This document shows, piece by piece, positions 9,001 through 19,434 of a DNA stretch of 64,000 nt. Under the pieces are notes generated by a model. That model saw only the letters and a list, made by a program, of their open reading frames with translations, was not told the DNA's origin and did no database searches. The stretch is from Cercospora beticola (lineage: Eukaryota > Ascomycota > Dothideomycetes > Mycosphaerellales > Mycosphaerellaceae). The position numbers and the translations under genes were made by a program. Within the stretch, counting starts at the first letter, position 1. Every line of letters starts with the position of its first letter. The stretch is taken from contig NC_088937.1 in the NCBI RefSeq assembly GCF_033473495.1, positions 4,175,516 through 4,239,515 of the forward strand. Reading direction: 5' to 3'.

Positions 9001-11735
9001 CCAAGGGCAAGAAGAAGAAAGATGTCCTAGCATGGATGACGAGCAAGATTGAAACTCTTCAGCAACACGCAGAGGCTGTACGCATGGACTTTGACATCGA
9101 ACCAGATTTGAAGAAAAGAGTGCAGGAGAAACTCGTTTTGTGGCAAATCATGAAAATCTTTGTTCAGCATGACGGAAAACTGGAGGGCGACAAGAAGATC
9201 GAGGAAGAAATCCGAGCTGTGCTTCTACCGAATTTGGCACAGATGGGCCAAGCGATGGAACTGCAAAGCCCCGTCAACACGCCTGGAGCTGGTCCTCAGG
9301 CTGAGCCTCTGGACAGAGTCGTCATTTTACAACTTCGACAAGCACTTCTTGAAGGTCAGCGAGAACGCGCCGTGTGGCTTGCTGAGGAGAAGAAGTTGTG
9401 GGGGCATGCCATGCTCATCGCCTCCACCATGGGCCCCGAGACATGGCAGCAAATCACCCAGTCATTCGTTCGCTCGCAAGTGAAGACCGCTGGCAGCGAT
9501 GCACGCAGTCTTGCTGCACTATACCAGGTGTTCGCGAACAACGTTGAGGAGTGTGTGGACGAGCTCGTTCCACCCTCTGCTCGTGCGGGCTTCCAGATGA
9601 TGTCAAAGACCGAAGGTGCGGTGTCCAGAAATCCTCTCGAGGGTCTCGATCAATGGCAAGAAACTCTTGGCCTTATCGCTGGCAATCGTACGCCTGCAGA
9701 TGGCAACTCATTACTGGCTCTCGGCAAGCTGCTGAGCAGCTACGGGCGTGCAGAGGCTGCGCATACGTGCTTCTTGTTCGCGCGCGTATTGACAAAGCAC
9801 ACTGGGGCCGATGATCCAGAAGCCACTTTCGTACTACTTGGCGCGAACCATCAACGGCAAGACGAGAGCTTTGGCAATGATCTTGACTCCATCATACTCA
9901 CAGAAATCTACGAATGGGCAAGCTCGTTCTCACAGCAGCGAGCTGAGTACACGCCACACCTACAGCCCTTCAAGCTGAAGCACGCGCAGGAACTTGCTGC
10001 AGCAGGCCTGAAAAACCAGGCCCAGGCATATTGCGACCACATTGCCAAGGCGTATCAGTCTACGACGAAGCCATCTCAGTACTATCATCCGACCTTCACA
10101 CAGACCGTCGCCGACCTCAGCGCTTTCCTGTCGCAGACGCCCCAGAGCGGTCCGCAAGGCCTGCTGTCCAAAGTGTCAAGCGCCAAGGTGTCCTCTAGCG
10201 CATCAAGCTGGTTCACCAAGTTTGTGGCAGGCGACGATGACCAGGCCTCGAATGCATCTGGTGCCGGTAGCGACACAGCAGGACCATTTGGCGGCGTGAC
10301 TGGCGATTCCCCTGACATCAGTCGTGTTGGCTCCTCGTCAGATATCAACCAGATGTACAACCCGATGATGGGAGGCATGCCAGCTTATGGTCAACCAGGC
10401 ATTTCTGCGCTCACACAGCAGTTCCAGCCTTCGTCCGCGCCCATGCAGCAATTCCAGCCATCCTCGGCGCCAAACAACAGCAGATACGCACCTGGGGCTG
10501 CCAGCAAATACGCCCCCATGTCAGCAGGTAGCATGGGCTCCAATGACCAAAGACCTGGTACGTCTTCATCACGGTCGTACGCGCCATCTCCTCAACCTTT
10601 GGCTGTTCCGCGACCGGAACTTCAGAAAGCTGCATCTGATTACAGCAACGACTCGCGACCAGGATCCTCACATTTCTCGAGTGGTAGCTACGAGCCGAGG
10701 CCTTTACTGAGCGAGCAGCCCATCTCGCACTCATATTCACCACTGGTGCAGCATCAAGAAGCGTCGTCTTACAGCCCACAGCCACCTTTGGACGACAGGT
10801 CAAACGGAGACTCACCACAATCGGGCATGCCTGATGCCGAGGGCGGTGGCTACATGCCGCCCGCTGCCAACAGCTATGACCCGGGCAACGGATATGGGTA
10901 TGAACCACCTGCCTACGTGCCTTACGAGCCTGAACCAGATAATGAAGACGAAGGTGAGAAGCCCAAGTCTAAGCCCAGACGGAGCATTATGAATGACGAT
11001 GACGACGATTTGGCCACACGCGCTGCAGCACTCAAGATCTCTTCGCCAGCTCCGTCATCATCAATTTCGAAGTCGGAGGCGGATCGCATCGCGGACGAGG
11101 CGTTCAAGAAAGCTGCCGAAGCTGACGCAGCACGAGACGCGCAGAAAAAGGCAGAGAAGAAGGGCTGGGGCATCGGACTTGGAGGCTGGTTCGGTGGCAA
11201 GAAGGGCGATCAAGGCATCCCGCAACAACAGTCCGGACCCATCAAAGCCAAGCTTGGAGAGGAGAACTCGTTCTACTTTGACAAGGACCTTGGCAAATGG
11301 GTCAACAGGAAAGACCCTAAGGGCTCAGATAGCGCCGCAGCTGCCACACCTCCTCCGCCAAAGGGACCTCCCAGCAGAGCAACTAGTGGCGTGATGGGTC
11401 CTCCTTCTGGTCCACCCAGTCGTGTCAGTTCAGGGTCCGGTATGCCTCCACCACCCGCGAAAATGCCACCTACGCCTTCAATCCCGGGATCGGGTCCTCC
11501 TTCGCGAGTCGGTACCCCAGCGGATGGAACTGGGGCTTCTCTTATGAACCCTGCGGTTAGCGCGCTGAATGGTGGGCTTCCGGGCTCGACACCACCGAGT
11601 CGACCGGGCACGAGTTTGAGCAATGCTAGCAGTATTGATGATTTGCTTGGTGGACCACCGGGTCCGCGAAAAGCTGGTGGGACTGTCAAGAAGGGGAAGA
11701 AGGCGAATCGGTATGTGGATGTTATGGCGAAGTGA
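6057..11735 (+). CDS. SEC16: COPII coat assembly protein Sec16
   Basis: A single exon encodes 1892 residues. The first 880 or so are disordered: acidic (about 60-430), then Pro/Gln/Ser-rich. The conserved central domain begins near residue 900 (HDPLQRWKGHPIFTWG) and runs into the alpha-helical ACE1-like region to about 1350. A second disordered stretch follows, and the C-terminal conserved piece (NSFYFDKDLGKWVNRKDP) sits near 1735. This order is that of Sec16, the peripheral ER-membrane scaffold that organises ER exit sites and binds Sec23/24 and Sec13/31. Length is normal for filamentous fungi. The first ATG follows a C-rich leader and is taken as the start. No introns are needed. Confidence 0.93.
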   Translation: MTDDDYPNFGNAWTSTASNTASAGPPPGESAWNPAHRPDSDQRHARTTSTVDADFFHQLSEPATEQTTEEVAMDEVADKAQHGSEQKAPSITVDTRSVELGGSEEVVDSTGPSANAGEPIRRGEADGGSEPSPPSTAIEEILGDDEAPIYSSKQTAQKQEEELEQHMSVPDREPLYISSPGDQTPISHEAEIESELARYHEQSESYEHQGDLTQMEEAVDEAPTASLLADEEAPPTVDEVQDERTPHMQAVQEDSVLEDFDGTPAFGSPLPKAKASVGQIDRSFTTNFTEIPAAEEEQEQEQEEDRPDSSEWPSAGDDKTFGELLDNEQSGIIHVRGFSVDPVSKPESDPWGGTDDDDSFNELLGSSHGQFAQDVPVAQAEEVSSVEAPVTAPEDKTEDDLAAAFASVLLDDDLLEDPKDMDMSAIFGDDDPGFLDDELLTDSQPSAPAPILPPAQSTQTQRGQSPYVPATTQQMGAQPNSYAAPGAQFVQQNHGRSAGTPSTGLYDVYGHGSVQSQQQQRPASHSAQSFVDKAKGGYQSPYDLPMEVVKPKQRPRQSPAQNQAAPVAPPRSSSISSYQGQPSLQRVPTGPPLSGSTPPPPNAGVAPPASTGSSQPQKPSASGNGFFEDLPIVPKTKARHSGAYTPQLSSTSTPPANQMAPRGPSAPQMQRPQGPPTPAHHSSYGNLRQPEKLPLHPDQVAGPTPAQTPSMPPASQRYSPSSLPAPAQNQNRFSPAPPSQAPPTAGTRYSPAPAAQVTAKKYAPASTTAQGIQSTHAFAPRTSSPLAFHGRPQADSQGPPSISSSPPKSNGRASPAILSPPRSGSMAYSPSESRATSLSNFASPPQNISMQPPPVQTRVSKYAAKVPTEMPTSVIAPAAATSSSQKRAFLAHRRQFSRDLDFVAPQDEHAHDPLQRWKGHPIFTWGESGIVISSFPKQTPFYAAGQGVPSIKSTPGSITVQQATTFMPMDELSAKFPGPLPTKGKKKKDVLAWMTSKIETLQQHAEAVRMDFDIEPDLKKRVQEKLVLWQIMKIFVQHDGKLEGDKKIEEEIRAVLLPNLAQMGQAMELQSPVNTPGAGPQAEPLDRVVILQLRQALLEGQRERAVWLAEEKKLWGHAMLIASTMGPETWQQITQSFVRSQVKTAGSDARSLAALYQVFANNVEECVDELVPPSARAGFQMMSKTEGAVSRNPLEGLDQWQETLGLIAGNRTPADGNSLLALGKLLSSYGRAEAAHTCFLFARVLTKHTGADDPEATFVLLGANHQRQDESFGNDLDSIILTEIYEWASSFSQQRAEYTPHLQPFKLKHAQELAAAGLKNQAQAYCDHIAKAYQSTTKPSQYYHPTFTQTVADLSAFLSQTPQSGPQGLLSKVSSAKVSSSASSWFTKFVAGDDDQASNASGAGSDTAGPFGGVTGDSPDISRVGSSSDINQMYNPMMGGMPAYGQPGISALTQQFQPSSAPMQQFQPSSAPNNSRYAPGAASKYAPMSAGSMGSNDQRPGTSSSRSYAPSPQPLAVPRPELQKAASDYSNDSRPGSSHFSSGSYEPRPLLSEQPISHSYSPLVQHQEASSYSPQPPLDDRSNGDSPQSGMPDAEGGGYMPPAANSYDPGNGYGYEPPAYVPYEPEPDNEDEGEKPKSKPRRSIMNDDDDDLATRAAALKISSPAPSSSISKSEADRIADEAFKKAAEADAARDAQKKAEKKGWGIGLGGWFGGKKGDQGIPQQQSGPIKAKLGEENSFYFDKDLGKWVNRKDPKGSDSAAAATPPPPKGPPSRATSGVMGPPSGPPSRVSSGSGMPPPPAKMPPTPSIPGSGPPSRVGTPADGTGASLMNPAVSALNGGLPGSTPPSRPGTSLSNASSIDDLLGGPPGPRKAGGTVKKGKKANRYVDVMAK

Positions 11736-14439
11736 AAAGGAAGAGATGGTTGTGTCAGGTGATCATGGTGATGAAAGAGGCTTGGAGTCATGAGATGTCA
11801 TGTCTCGAGACCTCATTTTTGTGGATGCTTGAATGAGACATGTGTGGAATGTTGTGAGCATGGGACTTGGGCGCAAAATTGGGTCGCTTTTGCAATGTCT
11901 GGCATATCTATATGGTGTCTCGTTTTGGGGAGTCAGAGTCTGTGTAGGATACGACTGGGCGTTTCTTGGGAAAGCATGGGCTGCGTCATGAGAGATGGAC
12001 GTGAGAGAAAGAGACCGTGTTGTAGAATAGATGAGCGCATTATTTGTCGGCGGTGGCTCGCAAACGCATATACTACATACTACTACTACTAATTGTTACG
12101 CACATGAGAACTGAGTATCATGAGTGTCTCCTCCGATCTCAGGCGCGAGGCGAGGAACGGGTTCTCTAACTTGCTGCCTTGAATGAGAGACGGGTCAAAG
12201 GCACTGTGTCTCTGAAGAAGTGATAAGGTTAAGGGTCTTTTTCTCACTGCCACGTTTGAGAATGTCAAGTGTCGCGCGACGCGGTTACGGGTGGATGGTG
12301 ATGGCGACAGGCACGGGAAATGACGTTCTCCACCTTTTTTCTTTCCTGAAGGTGTGCGATATTTGGTGATGAGGATCAGCTTCAAGTCTTCCTTGACGTT
12401 ACATCTCCGCCATAAGCGCCAAGTTCCTTTTCAGACATGTTAAGCAGAATTGCTACGCGGCATCTTACACTTGGCTGTACATAGAGTTGAATTTCTGTGG
12501 CAGTGTAGCATAAAGCATGAATCATGAATGCTTTTGTCAGTCGGCACTCGGCTCATGTCTACGTGGTAGCCGTTCTAGGCCTTTGGTTACAGGGCGGTGT
12601 GACTGGGTTGGACTTGTTGAAAGCCCTGACTGGGTCAACTTTAATGTCCGCTTTGAGATGTGGTTTTTCGTTGGCCTAACTAGCGCTTGGTCAATAATCA
12701 GCTGGCTGGCGGGTGTTGGCGGCTGAAGTTGGGTTGGGCTTTGGAAGGGATACTTGAGCGAGGTGGAAATTTTTGACAGAGCAGGTGATTTTGCATATGG
12801 TCTTGTGATGATGATGTGTATAGGACGTTTCGCCTACTGTACAGCAGTATCGCTATAGGCGTTAAACGAAATGTGCTGAGTGGCTGCTTTCTTCAAGTAT
12901 AGTGACGTCGATCATCAGTCGAGGGATGCCGATCCTGGTCGCGTGAGCATGGTCGTCTTCTGTATAGTGCTGTATACTACTACTTATGCAGCTACTCAGG
13001 TTGTCGTTGGCAGCCTTGTGACCAGTCGTTGCGGACTGGCTGACTTGAACTTCGGCTCTCCACATCTTGGCTCTCAGCTAGGCTACGATTCTCACCCGAG
13101 TTGGTACGACATGGCGTGAAGCGAAGTCGCCTTGTAGACGACTAAGACTATGGGCGTGCAGTCAAGCAGCAGCGTGGCTGATGGTTTGGCTGGCGGATCG
13201 TGGAGTGCCGGCAGGAGGCTGCAGATCTCTCCGACGTCTCTTCTCGCGCATGTGTTCGATATGACGACAGTGGACTCTTCTGAGCGAGCGAGAGAAGACG
13301 GTCTGGAGAGGGCCAACTGGTTCGCAGCGAGTGGTTGGTCGGAGTGCGCTGCCGTCCTTTGACGTGGACATGCCCGTTTGACAATTTGACAACGCATCTC
13401 TTTCTGGCACCGGGGATGCAACTCAGTTGATTCCGACCTCGGCAGGCTCTTGTGCAAGCGCCGTGTCAGAATGATTCAAGCGGCCTCCACTCGCCGGAGA
13501 ACAGCCAAGCTTCTCGCCCGACTTCACTCTCTTCCTCACGAATGGTCAGCTTCTGTACGGCTCCTGATGCTGCATGACGATCGCAACAAGACGAAGTGTC
13601 CGCTCAGCTGGGCCGCGAGCCGCTCTCCCATTCCACGCAAGTCCTCCTTTCGCTGCCGCGCCTGCACAGCTGACTGCCGATCTGCCTCCCTACTAACGGC
13701 CTACAGCCACATCCTTCCACCGCAGCACTCTACAGTACCCTCGAACAGCACACCAGCAATGACGCCCGCTCTCCTACGCTCCTCCAGGCGCCTGGCGCGG
13801 GCCAAGCCCTCCACGCCTGGCTTGACTGCTACGAAAGGGATGTCAAGACGGACATCTCGGAAAGTTGTCCAACCTGTTCCCGCATTCGATACCCTGGTGC
13901 CGAGCAAAACTCAGCCTGCTCAGGTGGTATTCGTAGGGGATCCTTGTGACAACACCGACGTCAGTGCTCCCCATTCCCACACTCACGCCCAGCCCAGCAA
14001 CAATTCTGGCCCTGGTGCATCATGCGTGCAAACATGCTCGGCGAATGTGGAGAGACACCACCTTCACCAACCGGATCTACGCTGCTGATGCTGCCGTGAC
14101 CGTTTCTCGTCGTGTGCTGTACATCTGGTATAAAGACGCCCAGCCGTTTACCCAAACCGCCCGTTCCAGTCCAAACTTCACTGAAGATCAATCAATTTTT
14201 AGCCTCGCTCGTATACCACCCTAGCGGAGAATATCTCCTTGGCTCAGAGTTTCTACTACCCGCTGCTGCTGCGCAATCTTACCTATACTGGCAGTTTCAC
14301 CACACACCTTATTACCACGAGGCCGGCCCTTCCCACAACTGCCTCTGGCCAGAACCTGATCTTTTGCTTTCTGAGTGTTTGCCTCCTACCGAGATTTCTT
14401 TTCAACGACAGTCAACGGACAACAGGACGGCCCTTTGCG
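11736..14439. other. Long intergenic stretch between SEC16 and the GH43 gene
   Basis: This 2.7 kb has no recognisable gene. The best candidate is a frame on + from an ATG at 13759 to 14088 (109 codons, starting MTPALLRSSRRLARA, basic then Pro/Ser/His-rich). It could be a small basic protein or chance, and I would not call it. A short (TAC)n-like run sits at about 12065-12090. The region about 12100-13400 is plain intergenic sequence as far as I can see. Confidence 0.4.
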
Positions 14440-15498
14440 ATGCATTCCAGTATAGCGAGAGTGGCCTTGGCTGGCCTGAGCGTGTTTGCGAGCATTGCAT
14501 CTGCTGCACCTCTGGAGCAACGACAAGCGAATCTTAGACCGGTCATATCAACAGACGTGTGTTGCGTTGTACCTTGCTGGAAGTGCACATGTAGCTGACC
14601 AATGTACCAGTTCCCCGATCCATCGATAATAAAAGATGGCGACACATGGTATGCTTTCGCATCCCAATCTCTATACGACTTCCGAGACATCAAGATCCAA
14701 GTCGCAACCTCAAAAGACTTTGCCACATGGACACTCATGGAAGGCTACGATGCCCTCGGCACAATGGCTCCCTGGTCCCGATCCGACGTCTGGGCACCTT
14801 CCGTCCACCGACGAGACGACGGCAAATACCTCATGTACTACTCCGGCGTAACCACAACCGGCGGTGACGGACGCTTCCACTGCGTAGGCACAGCAGTTTC
14901 CGACACCATCCTCGGACCCTACCAGTCCAACACCGATGAACCCTTCGCCTGCCCCATCGACCAAGGCGGCGCTTTGGATGCATCTTACTTCAAAGACGGA
15001 GACCGACACTACGCTCTCTACAAAATCGACGCCAATGCCCTCGGAAATGGCGGTTCGTGCGGAAATACCGTCGAACCTATCCTCACCACCCCGATCGTCA
15101 TTCAAGAAGTCCAAGCAGATGGTACAACCAAAATCGGAGAACCTACTACCATCCTCACGAACTCCGTCTACGATGGTCCACTCGTCGAAGCACCCTACAT
15201 GATCCGCAACGCAGATGGCGTTTACGTCTTATTCTTTTCATCGTGGTGCTACACCACCGACAAGTACAGCGTCTCCACTGCCTACTCGAATAGTCCTACA
15301 GGACCATTTGAGAAGGCTAAACTTCCGTTGTTTGTTACGGGGACGCAGGGGTTGATTGGGCCGGGTGGAGGCAGTATTGCGGATGATGGGACGAGTTGGG
15401 CGATGCATGGTTATGAGTCGAGGGACAGAGTTGGTGGGAGGAGGAGTATGTATGTTACGCAGTTGAGGTTGGAGGGACGGGAGACGATTTCGACTTGA
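14440..15498 (+). CDS. Secreted glycoside hydrolase family 43 (arabinanase/xylosidase type)
   Basis: The model is join(14440..14556,14611..15498), 334 residues, with one 54-bp intron (GTGTGT...TACCAG) and frame kept. Exon 1 encodes a signal peptide (MHSSIARVALAGLSVFASIASA) followed by a short pro-region ending near QRQ. The mature part is a five-bladed beta-propeller of GH43 type: DPSIIKDGDTWY (Asp about 42, predicted base), GGALDASYF (Asp about 162, pKa modulator) and GPLVEAPYM (Glu about 232, acid). Likely role: release of arabinose or xylose from plant hemicellulose outside the cell. The exact substrate cannot be read from the sequence. Codon choice changes abruptly near 15290, from C-ending to G/T-ending. 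Confidence 0.88.
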
Positions 15499-16728
15499 GG
15501 AGGATATGCCTAGAGAGGACTTGAGAGGAAGGATTTTCGTTGTGTGTAGACCTTGTAAGGAGATGAGAATGATACCCCATACCTTGTTTTGTGAGTCTGT
15601 TCTCATGAGATACGATGAAGAAGAACAATGTGACGAGCACGATCGGATTGTGTATTGGTGGAGGAGATAGCTGGAGAGGCTCGATTTGAGAAGAGAGTGG
15701 TTTAGGCATCTATTTTCGATTTGATGGAATCCGTGGCAAATGGCTCCGTTCAACATATTTGGGTCGGATGAATCCTTCAGCAAGACGACAACAAATGCTG
15801 CAACCGAAACAAATTCGAAGGACATGGTTACGAACTTCACGATCGACATTTCGCGTACCATTAAGAGCTGAAACTGGCCTGCAAGATGGAAGGTTCAGCT
15901 ACGTTGGGCGGCATGTTTTTGCACACACAAGGCAGCAGCTCTGCAATAGTTCTGGTATAAGCAGCTATCCCGAATGTCCTAGGATGAAGACATCGAATGA
16001 GTTCGAAGCCGATTCAATAAGTCTTCGTGAGAGTAAGCATTGAGATAGAGGAGTCTATGCGCAGAGATGAATTCGTTAGTGCCCCGGCTAGTGGAAGTAC
16101 TTGTCCCAGAGAATAGATCACTTTATTTGGTGATCAGTTTGGGGTTCAAGAGATGGGTTGAGGATTGCTCCGGGGCGATGAGGCTGGTTGACAAGTACTT
16201 CTCAGGAGGAGACCGAGGCAAACGGATTGTCATTGAGAGACACTTTTCAGAGATGCGCCGGAAGGACATGCTCTCTCTTCCAGACGATGTGCAAAAATGC
16301 ATACACTTCACCCTCAACACTACCTCCTTCTCAGATCCGACGCTTGCGCGTTCGCTTCCTTCCAGTCACCTGAAGGCGGCTTCCATTCTCATTTCGCGAT
16401 GAGCCTGACCTACCTGCCTAACACGCGTCGGAATCAGCAGTGGAAGCTGCCCTTACACAGCGGGCAGTCACACCCCAAGGGGACGGCACGTTCGAAGCGG
16501 CTGAGAGGGAAGTAGCCTCAACAGGCACTCATTGCCCTCTAAGCAGGAGACCATAAGCACTGATTGAGGATTGTCCTAACACCTCAGTCACCGCAGACAA
16601 GCACATCAGCAAGCAGGATGCATACTCAGAATAATAAACAACCATGGCGTCTCTCTCCCGATCCAGATGTATCACCAAGAAAACAGGACCCAGTGCTAAC
16701 GAAGCCTCACACGAACACTCAAATCACC
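15499..16728. other. Intergenic stretch, no supported gene
   Basis: This 1.2 kb lies between the GH43 gene and a hypothetical gene. A 111-codon frame at 16067-16402 (+) has normal composition but no recognisable motif and no support from neighbours. I leave it uncalled. Confidence 0.4.
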
Positions 16729-17286
16729 ATGCCCTCCACAATCTCACACATCATCGACGACCCCACAGCAACCTACCACGTCATCCACTTCCAAGTCCTC
16801 AATGACCCCTCCCAACCCGACTTCAGAATCGCTTTTTATCATCTCATCGGCAACCACATGCAAAATTTCTACCACATCTCCGAAAAAGACCCTTTCAAAG
16901 CCGCCGCCGACGGCCTCACAATCTCCCGGGACTGGATCTGGGACGACCTCATGCAATACCTCACAGATAACCCCGCCAAAGTCGCAGTCAAACGTGTTCG
17001 CCTGTATCTGGTCAAATTGAGTATTCCGGAAACGAATGAAGCTCACAGGATTTTTTGGATTGCTGGAAGGCCCGGTGTGACGGAAGGGGATGATAAGTTT
17101 CAGGAGTGTGGGTTTGCGATTGATCCGGATTATGTCGGGAGGGGGACGTTGCAGAGTCATCCGTTGGCGGCTTGGGATTGGGATTTTTTGTTTCAGAGTT
17201 ATGAGGGGGTTAAGCCGTGGGTTCAGAGGTGGGAGAGGGATAAGACTTGTCCGAGGGAGGTGGATCCTTGGGTTTGGGATGGGTAG
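16729..17286 (+). CDS. Hypothetical protein, 185 residues
   Basis: An intronless frame starts at MPSTISHIIDD. An upstream in-frame ATG at 16564 would add 55 low-complexity residues, so I prefer the downstream start, which follows an A/C-rich leader ending in CACC. I see no signal peptide and no membrane segment. The protein is aromatic-rich, with Trp pairs (DWIWDD, AAWDWDF, PWVWDG at the C-terminus) and a hydrophobic core VIHFQVL. I do not recognise the family. Codon usage flips near 17030, from C-rich to G-rich third positions, within one frame. The stop lies about 320 bp from the convergent small secreted protein gene. Confidence 0.6.
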   Translation: MPSTISHIIDDPTATYHVIHFQVLNDPSQPDFRIAFYHLIGNHMQNFYHISEKDPFKAAADGLTISRDWIWDDLMQYLTDNPAKVAVKRVRLYLVKLSIPETNEAHRIFWIAGRPGVTEGDDKFQECGFAIDPDYVGRGTLQSHPLAAWDWDFLFQSYEGVKPWVQRWERDKTCPREVDPWVWDG

Positions 17287-17608
17287 AATGGGGGAGAGAG
17301 GAGTGGTGGAGGGGAATTGGAGAGTTGCTGGACATGAACTGGATTGAAGCATGAGTTCGCATCGATGGAGAGGCTCGCATGTTAGCACAAAGGTGCCATT
17401 TTCGGCTTTCGAAAGATTGTGTCTGGAAGATCTTGGTTCATCTTGTGGAAGTAGAATTCTCTACTGCAAGCTTTTGAATGAGCTCCGGATTCAACTGAGA
17501 CTGGTGCTTCCTGCTGCCCAATTCATTTTTCATCACCATTCGCGCATCGCTCGGCTTCGGTCAAAGACTGTTGACGACAATTTAATTCATCAAGAGTAAA
17601 CATTGCAC

Positions 17609-18357
17609 TCAGCAATCGGCACGTTCCACAGCGACATTCCAGCCTGTGTTATGGAATACGCGGCCTCCAATATCCGTGTCAGTAGGAGATCTCAATTTGC
17701 AATTGTTTACAAGGAACTGGGCGCCGTCGGCGATAGAGCCGAATGAGAACAAGGTCTTGGGCTCTGGGTTCTAGAAAGAGTCAGTGGGAAGGCTTCCATT
17801 GTCACTGTGCCACTCACATCGTTGCACCAGACGATAGCTCCATTGTAGCTGCAACTGACTCTTGCACAACTGGCTGAAGAATTGTTAGAGAATCATCTCG
17901 ACTACGGACAGGCTTCAGGAGCTTACCTGGACCCGGTCCGGCGTTAGGAACGCCACCTACTTTTCGAAGATAGGTTATACCATCCTCAACTATGTCCCTG
18001 TAGCCAGAATTCCAGGGTTGATGACAGTGGTAAATAGCACCAGTGAAGTCAAGCCTTTTCTGTAGAGTGTCGTGGCCAGACTCAGACGACTCGTCAAAGT
18101 GAGGGTTCAACTCGCGAAGTTGTGCAATGACCTCCTGCACCGTGCCATTCATCTTCACAAGGGGACCTCCAGGAGATGCTGGAACCTTCCATTGCAAGGG
18201 CTCGAAACTGTATGCCTTGAATTCTTCGATGCCGTCAGCACCAGCAGGCAAAGCTACCTGCATACGTGTCAGTGGCGAGCCTATCGAAAGAGACCGGACA
18301 ACCTACTGTCAAAGGAAGTATTGCCAGCAAAGCATGAGTGAGCTGAATTGGAAGCAT
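17609..18357 (-). CDS. Small secreted protein with Cys-rich C-terminal domain (effector-like)
   Basis: The model is complement(join(17609..17770,17818..17873,17927..18257,18307..18357)), 199 residues, four exons. Introns are 49, 53 and 47 bp with good GT-AG ends, and each join keeps frame. The signal peptide MLPIQLTHALLAILPLT is followed by a mature start near VALPAG. The middle (about residues 20-125) is not recognised. The tail contains CARVSCSYNGAIVWCND, NNCKLR and a terminal ERADC, giving six or more cysteines that can pair. Proteins ending in this RVSC...AI.WCN pattern are common among fungal secreted proteins of unknown function. A host-interaction role is possible but is only inferred from size, secretion and cysteines. 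Confidence 0.75.
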
Positions 18358-19434
18358 GATTGCGGGAGCCTGTTTGTATGTGTGGTACTGAGCTGGAGGT
18401 GCTGAATTCGAAGTGCCGATAACGAGATGATGAGCGACTGGCACATCAATGCCGACCGACATTGGCACCCCTTCTTATACATATGCTCGGCGTCGTGGGC
18501 AGGACTGGTTCGAAGCTGCGCGTGAGCGAAATCGAGGTCATGAGGTTCTCCATCTTCGTTGGTGCAACCATGGCTTCTGCTGAGTAACCTGGCGTACGGA
18601 GAGTATGCAGCTCCAGACAGGAAAAACTGCCGAAGTGCTGCAAAAACTCTGATTCGATGCTCTTACCCGTGGTGCACAGCGGAATCTTCGAGACGTGTGG
18701 CAAAAGTGGCTCTAATGGGGAGATTGCTTTCGTCAAGGGTCAGGCCTTTCGCTCAACGAATGCAAAAGGAATAGTCCGTCGAGATCGTTATTAAGGCTTG
18801 ATCACAAACGGACCGCAAGGCAACCACGGAGCACAAGAGGATTGCTTCTTCGACCAATATGACCACTTCATACCTTCCAGCTTCCGTTGTGATCGGACTT
18901 TCCCTTTCCTGGGGTATTCGTAGAGTTCGTTTTGGCAAGCCAGGCAGGATTGTTCTTCAAGTCTTGCTGGGTCGCTCTCTCAAGTGATAGTCGTCGATGA
19001 ACAAGCGGCGGCAGCTCCGATAGATTCGACACCCTGGTCGTAGTCATTGTTCAGAGCAACCTGATCAGAACGAGCCTGGGGTGAATTAAAACGTCTTGAT
19101 CGAACCCAGCCTGAATCGAGCCCAGCAGCCCATATAGCTTTGAACTCGACGACCGCTTGCACCTCAAAGTCCAAATCGTCAAAAGCGAAAAGAGGCACAG
19201 CCCACAAGCGAGATATAAAGGTGAAGTTGACTCCACCCAATGTCTCGCCAAGGGCGTCAAGTGGCTTGGCGTCCATATCATCTATTCTTGAACAATGCTG
19301 TGCCGCAGACCTGCTTTCCAAGCGCTTTGCTGAAACACCAGTCTAGATGATCGTCAGCTCAGTAAATAGTTATACAAACATGACCGCCAAGTCTATCAAC
19401 CACCTCCCTTTCACACAATCCAAAGCCAATCACA
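18358..19434. other. Divergent intergenic region
   Basis: About 1.08 kb lies between the divergent secreted-protein and membrane-protein genes and should hold both promoters. A 113-codon frame on the minus strand (18980-19321) has protein-like composition but no start context or motif that I can defend. Nothing else was seen. Confidence 0.4.

Noticed and set aside
13450..14088. 212-codon plus-strand frame before the GH43 gene
   Set aside because: Its start is arbitrary and no motif is seen. A shorter version from 13759 is possible but unsupported.
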